Under the pieces are notes generated by a model that was not told where the DNA came from, ran no database searches, and saw only the letters and a program-made list of their open reading frames with translations. A stretch of DNA of 64,000 nt. Source: Streptomyces vinaceus. Its GTDB lineage: Bacteria; Actinomycetota; Actinomycetes; Streptomycetales; Streptomycetaceae. Shown here piece by piece: positions 60,145 to 64,000 of this stretch. How positions within the stretch are numbered: position 1 is the first letter of the stretch; every line of letters starts with the position of its first letter. The stretch covers positions 2,675,001-2,739,000 of the forward strand of contig NZ_CP023692.1 in NCBI RefSeq assembly GCF_008704935.1, written 5' to 3'. Position numbers and translations under genes: made by a program.

Positions 60145-62064
60145 TCAGCCGGCGTTGGTGTCGATCGTGACGGTCCGCTCGGCGGCGGTCTTGCCCCGCA
60201 GCGCCTGGCGCAGGGCGCCGACGACGTCCTGCGGGGTGACCGCGGTCTTCTCGCCGGTGCCGCGGGTGATCAGGACACCGTCGAAGGTGTTCCCGTACGT
60301 CGCCTTGAGCGCTTCCAGGTCGTACTTCTCGGTCAGGTGCCCGTCCACGAGCTGCATGCTGAGGATCTTGGGCAGGGACTTGGCGCCGAACGGGAGGGAC
60401 TTGCCGCCCGCCTTGACGGTGGCCACACCGGACATCGCGGGCTCGGCGAACTCCTTCATGGCCCGGTTCAGTTCGGCCTGGTCGACGACCGGGTTCTTGG
60501 TGGTGACCGGGAGTTCGACCGGGGCCGCCTTGCCGGTGGCGACGAGCTCGCGGAAGGCCTTCTTGACCAGTTCCGCGGAGGCGCCCGCGTCCAGGGTGGT
60601 GCCGGGCTTGCCGGGGACGGCGACCGCCTTGCCCGTGTCGAAGGTGATGGTGCCCTCGGTGGCGGTTCCGGCGGTCCCGGCCAGCTCCTGGAGCGCGACC
60701 TGGAGCTTCTCCTCGTCGACCGGCAACTCGGCTTCCGCGATGCGCTCCTTGCCGAGGAGGGAGCCGATGACCGTGACGGGGTTGTAGTCGCTGCCCGCCG
60801 CGTTGCGCACGGTGGTCTGCGCGTCCAGGCTCAGGCCCGCCTTCTCCGGCTTGAGCTCGACCTGCTTGCCGCCGACGGTGAGCGCGAGCGGGGACGCGGC
60901 GCGGTTGCCGAACGCCGTCTGGAGCTTGCCGACGGCCTCGTCGCGGCTGCCGCTGATGTCGACGCCCATGACGGTGGTGCCCTTGGGGACGTCGGAGTGG
61001 TTGAGCAGCAGCCCGGCGCCGTAGGCCACGCCGAGGAGGGCGATGAGGCCGCCGCCGAGGAGGACCAGCCTGGAGCGGCCCTTCTTCACCTTGGTCGGCG
61101 TCATGGAGGCCGGCTTCGGGCGCGCGGGGGCGGCCGCCGCCGGAGCCGGGACCGGCGTCGGGACCGGTGCGGGGCGCGGGCCCGGACCGCCCGGGGAGGG
61201 GACCGGCGGGAACGGGTCGTCCAGCTCGGGTCCGGGCCAGCGGGGGGCCTCTTCGCCGCGGGGCGCGCCGACGGGCACCGAGCCGAGCGCGGGGCCCGCG
61301 GTGGGGCCCGCGGGCGCGCCGGAGGCGACCGGGCCGCCGTACGCGGGGAACGCCTCGGTGACGGGTCCGGCGTCGGTGTCGCCGTAGCCGGCGTGGCCCA
61401 CGGGCGTGCCGACGCCGGGGCCGCCGGGCATCCGGGGGGCGGGCGGCGCCTCGGGGCCCGGGCGGCGGGCGTCGAAGCCGGGGCCGGCCGGGGCGCCCGT
61501 ACGGGGGCCGGGGCCGGCCGGGGCGCCGGGCGCGAAGCCGGCGCCGGGGCCGGGCGGCACCGGGCCGGGTCCGGCCGGCGTACGGGTGGGCAGTGCGGGC
61601 GCGGGGCCGGTCGCGGCCGGGGTACGGGTCGGCAGCGCCGGGGCCGGCGCGGGCGCCGGGGCGGGCGACTTGCGCGGGGCGAACCAGTTGCTGGTCGCCT
61701 CCTCGGGCTCGGCGGCGGGCTCGGGCTCCGCCACGGGCTGCTCGACGGCGGCCTCGGCCTCCGGCTCCGCTTCGGCGGCGGCCGCCACCGGCTTGCGTAC
61801 GACCACCGGCGGGATCGGCCGCGAACCCGGGATGTTGATCCGGATCCGGGTCGTCAGGGTGGTCTCGGTCTTCGGCCCGTCGGTGTCGGGCGTGGACGGG
61901 TTCGAGGTCACAGGGTTCTCCTCCGAGGCAGTCGCCGCGCCAGGCCCAGGCGGCACAGGCAAGGACGGGTTCCGGCCGGTTCCGTACGGCGGTGTACCCG
62001 AGGGGTAGGCGGCTCCACCGCGCCCCTGGGGCCCGGAGGACGAACTGTCGGTTTCACGACTCAA
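60145..62064 (-). CDS. Envelope protein with VanW/YoaR-type peptidoglycan-binding domains and long Pro/Ala/Gly-rich N-terminus
   Basis: About 639 residues. Roughly residues 1-340 are disordered (Pro, Ala, Gly, Glu), with repeats like PALPTRTPA. One TM helix (RLVLLGGGLIALLGVAYGAGLLL) follows, and the extracellular part has two YoaR-like/PG_binding_4 domains (GVDISGSRDEAVGKLQTAF; GVLITRGTGEKTAVTPQDV). Start uncertain: TTG at 62064 (GGGAG 9 bases upstream, matches my memory of homologues) or GTG at 61911 (GGAGGAG 6 bases upstream, 51 residues shorter). It likely works at the cell wall. Confidence 0.82.
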   Translation of the reverse strand: MSRETDSSSSGPQGRGGAAYPSGTPPYGTGRNPSLPVPPGPGAATASEENPVTSNPSTPDTDGPKTETTLTTRIRINIPGSRPIPPVVVRKPVAAAAEAEPEAEAAVEQPVAEPEPAAEPEEATSNWFAPRKSPAPAPAPAPALPTRTPAATGPAPALPTRTPAGPGPVPPGPGAGFAPGAPAGPGPRTGAPAGPGFDARRPGPEAPPAPRMPGGPGVGTPVGHAGYGDTDAGPVTEAFPAYGGPVASGAPAGPTAGPALGSVPVGAPRGEEAPRWPGPELDDPFPPVPSPGGPGPRPAPVPTPVPAPAAAAPARPKPASMTPTKVKKGRSRLVLLGGGLIALLGVAYGAGLLLNHSDVPKGTTVMGVDISGSRDEAVGKLQTAFGNRAASPLALTVGGKQVELKPEKAGLSLDAQTTVRNAAGSDYNPVTVIGSLLGKERIAEAELPVDEEKLQVALQELAGTAGTATEGTITFDTGKAVAVPGKPGTTLDAGASAELVKKAFRELVATGKAAPVELPVTTKNPVVDQAELNRAMKEFAEPAMSGVATVKAGGKSLPFGAKSLPKILSMQLVDGHLTEKYDLEALKATYGNTFDGVLITRGTGEKTAVTPQDVVGALRQALRGKTAAERTVTIDTNAG

Positions 62065-62269
62065 GGCAGGTTCTCCCGGTTGGCTCCGCCGCCCGCGTGC
62101 CGTGCGCGGGCAGCTCGGCGGCCCGACCACCATACTGGCCGCCGCCCTCGCGCAACTGTCCTAGAGGAATCAGGGGTTCCTCTTCAACCCCCGCGCGCCC
62201 CCTCCGAGCAGCGCGCGGGCACCGCTCCAACCCCCGTGAAGGCACACCGCGACCGAGTTCAACGGCACG

Positions 62270-62653
62270 TCACTTGCCGGACCGCGCGGCCGAAACCGGC
62301 CCCTCGAACGGGCCGCGGAGCGTGGCGCACATCACAGCCAGCGCCGCCCCACCCAAAAGGTAGACGTACACGCCGATTCCGGACGAACCGAGCAGGAAGT
62401 CCCCCTCGGGGCGCGGAACACCGAGCACCACGTACGCGAGGAACCAGCCGAGCGCCCCCGCGCCCACCCCGAGCCCGCTCCCGACGGCGATCCGGCCGCC
62501 GAGGAACAGCCCGAGGAGCGCCAGCAGTCCCAGCAGCAGTCCGGCGGGGAACCACAGGTCCACGACCAGCCAGCCGGCCGCTCCGGTCAGCAGGCCGACG
62601 GCCAACAGACCGAGCAGGGTGGCGATCCGCCCGAGGGTCACGGCGGCGCTCAC
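62270..62653 (-). CDS. DUF6113-like small membrane protein
   Basis: 127 residues with four TM helices ([75 protein letters not shown]). Its GTG overlaps the mshB stop (GTGA), so it is coupled to mshB; function unknown. Confidence 0.85.
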   Translation of the reverse strand: MSAAVTLGRIATLLGLLAVGLLTGAAGWLVVDLWFPAGLLLGLLALLGLFLGGRIAVGSGLGVGAGALGWFLAYVVLGVPRPEGDFLLGSSGIGVYVYLLGGAALAVMCATLRGPFEGPVSAARSGK

Positions 62654-63561
62654 GCGTCCACCCCCGCGAACAGGTCGTGCTCGCGCGTGCCGGCCGCGGT
62701 GCCCGGCCGGCCCGCGGCCAGCTCGTAGTACTCGCGGGCGAACAGCGGCTGCGCCAGGTCGTTGGAGAGGGCGAAGAAGGGCCCGTCCACGGCGATCTGG
62801 GTGGCGTGGGCGCGCATCGCGGCCGCCTTGGCCGCCGCGAACGGCTCGTCGGCCCCCGTCCCGTCGTCCCCGATCTCGGCGGTGATCCGGTCGTCGGCGA
62901 CGACACCGGGCACGTCGTCCGGCGAAGCGACCCCGGGGAAGGGGACCTCGGCGCCGGCCGCCTTCAGCCGGGCGAAGCCCTCCTCGACCACCGAGCGCGG
63001 CACCCGGTTCCAGTAGATCTTCCCGATCCGCCACGGATCGCCCAGGTCCCGGCGGTACGTGGCCTCCGCGGCCAGCTCCGCGCCGCGCATGGCGACCCGG
63101 TGGGCCTGGATGTGGTCGGGGTGCCCGTAGCCGCCGTCGGGGTCGTAGGTGACGAGCACCTGCGGGCGGACCTCGCGGATGACCTCGACGAGGTGGGCCG
63201 CGGCCTCGTCCAGGTCGGCGGACCAGAAGGACCCGGGCCGGCGGTTCTGCTCGGCGCCCATCATCCCGGAGTCGCGGAAGCGGCCCGGGCCGCCGAGGAA
63301 CCGGTGGTCGGTGACGCCGAGTTCCGCCATCGCGGCGTCGAGCTCGCCGACGCGGTGGGGGCCCAGCGCGTCGTCCCGGTCGGGCGCCAGGTGGGCGAGG
63401 TCCGGCGGGATGACCTCGCCCTCTTCGCCGAGGGTGCAGGTCACGAGCGTGACGAGGGCACCCTCGGCCGCGTACTTGGCCATGGTGACGCCGTTGTTGA
63501 TCGACTCGTCGTCCGGGTGCGCGTGCACGAGGAGCAGCCGACGGGCGGGAAGACCGTTCAT
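62650..63561 (-). CDS. mshB: N-acetyl-1-D-myo-inositol-2-amino-2-deoxy-glucopyranoside deacetylase MshB
   Basis: 303 residues of the GlcNAc deacetylase (LmbE/PIG-L) fold: zinc motif [12 protein letters not shown] at the N-terminus and [12 protein letters not shown] in the middle, plus WNRVPRSV. It removes acetate from GlcNAc-inositol, the second step of mycothiol, the actinobacterial thiol. The ATG at 63561 begins [19 protein letters not shown]. Confidence 0.95.
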   Translation of the reverse strand: MNGLPARRLLLVHAHPDDESINNGVTMAKYAAEGALVTLVTCTLGEEGEVIPPDLAHLAPDRDDALGPHRVGELDAAMAELGVTDHRFLGGPGRFRDSGMMGAEQNRRPGSFWSADLDEAAAHLVEVIREVRPQVLVTYDPDGGYGHPDHIQAHRVAMRGAELAAEATYRRDLGDPWRIGKIYWNRVPRSVVEEGFARLKAAGAEVPFPGVASPDDVPGVVADDRITAEIGDDGTGADEPFAAAKAAAMRAHATQIAVDGPFFALSNDLAQPLFAREYYELAAGRPGTAAGTREHDLFAGVDA

Positions 63562-63593
63562 GGGGCCAAGCCTACGATCAAGCGGCGGGCGTC

Positions 63594-63788
63594 CTACAGC
63601 TTGAGGCCGCTGATCATGCTGGCCACGTTGGTGGTCAGCTGGCTGAGGGTCGGGGCGATGGTCGAACTCGCCAGGTAGAAGCCGAGGAGCACACAGACAG
63701 CGGCGTGGCCCGCCTTCAGGCCCGACCGGCGGACCAGCAGGAAGACGACGATCGCCAGCAGCACCACGGCCGAGATCGAGAGTGCCAC
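63594..63788 (-). CDS. Small membrane protein upstream of mshB
   Basis: 64 residues: TM helix ([18 protein letters not shown]), then [22 protein letters not shown] as a second helix and a Thr/Asn-rich end. Conserved next to mshB in streptomycetes as far as I recall; function unknown. It lies 32 bp before mshB on the same strand and may be co-transcribed. Confidence 0.8.
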   Translation of the reverse strand: MALSISAVVLLAIVVFLLVRRSGLKAGHAAVCVLLGFYLASSTIAPTLSQLTTNVASMISGLKL

Positions 63789-63958
63789 GGCGTTTCACCT
63801 CCACGTCGAGCGGACATCGGTACGCGTACTCGTACTCAGTGCTCGGCGGAGTACATACCCACCGTGCGCTACGGATCATAACTATCCGTACCAGCGCATC
63901 GATCGAATTCCGGCAGCACGAGGGGCGCACGCCGCGCATGCGCAGGGTCACGCGGGAG

Positions 63959-63993
63959 GCCGGCCGGGGAGTCTGTACGCCTCCCCGGCCGGC
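63959..63993. terminator. Terminator near the right edge
   Basis: 13-bp perfect stem (GCCGGCCGGGGAG and complement) with a 9-base loop, 170 bases beyond the last gene; it probably ends a transcript that enters from the right. Confidence 0.75.
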
Positions 63994-64000
63994 TGTCGGC

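Overview
The window is very GC-rich (roughly 70 percent or more), with dense short-spaced genes, frequent GTG starts, ATGA/GTGA stop-start overlaps and only one TTA codon that I could find. With mycothiol biosynthesis (mshB), DUF3117, DUF3107, DUF3152 and a PelF-like DUF3492 glycosyltransferase, this points to a Streptomyces chromosome core. I see no rRNA, tRNA, CRISPR array, insertion sequence or prophage. Most of the right two thirds follows a gene order also known from Mycobacterium tuberculosis (about Rv1170 to Rv1239c: mshB, fdxC/dapC, dapE, LOG protein, folP2, tagA, DUF3117, O-methyltransferase, sigE-rseA-htrA-tatB, mrp, corA), so it is largely vertically inherited. That comparison rests on recall, not on an alignment.

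Layout. 1-4535: two UvrD-like helicase-nuclease subunits (AdnAB type, the second cut by the left edge) preceded by an alkyltransferase-like protein. 4703-10556: a large membrane protein with an internal kinase-like segment, a secreted tripeptidyl-aminopeptidase-like lipoprotein, and moeZ. 10620-15397: a four-gene operon (DUF3492/PelF-like glycosyltransferase, membrane protein with a TTA codon, sugar-nucleotide epimerase, spherulin-4/GH135-like protein) that looks like an exopolysaccharide system. 15578-21300: an oligopeptide ABC transporter operon with a 31-codon leaderless leader ORF at its head. 21334-26705: DUF3152 metalloprotease-like protein, hydrolase, TetR regulator, DUF3107 and a ferritin-like protein. 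27092-33616: a DEAD-box RNA helicase that appears to start at CTG, a hydrolase, a 50-aa ORF with a hairpin leader, MarC, a PHP phosphoesterase, DUF6758 and a suppressor-of-fused domain protein.

34012-39871: magnesium and Fe-S genes: corA with a strongly structured leader, a channel-less MgtE-like protein coupled to a DUF1003 protein, and Mrp. 40885-45822: the envelope-stress block tatB, htrA, anti-sigma and ECF sigma, with a candidate autoregulatory ECF promoter, and divergent to it an O-methyltransferase. 45958-49972: DUF3117, enoyl-CoA hydratase, tag, a DivIVA-domain protein, a FolP2-like DHPS paralogue and a LOG protein. 50037-54518: dapE, dapC and a 7Fe ferredoxin, with two surface proteins between them. 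54636-56422: acetyltransferase and SirB1-like pair. 56435-59986: a tightly coupled ABC exporter plus two-component system. 60145-63788: a VanW/YoaR-like envelope protein, mshB and small membrane proteins.

The observations most worth follow-up are the leaderless leader ORF ahead of the peptide transporter, the TTA-containing Pel-like operon, the structured corA leader, the 50-aa ORF with its hairpin leader, the CTG start of the DEAD-box helicase, and several palindromic operator candidates.
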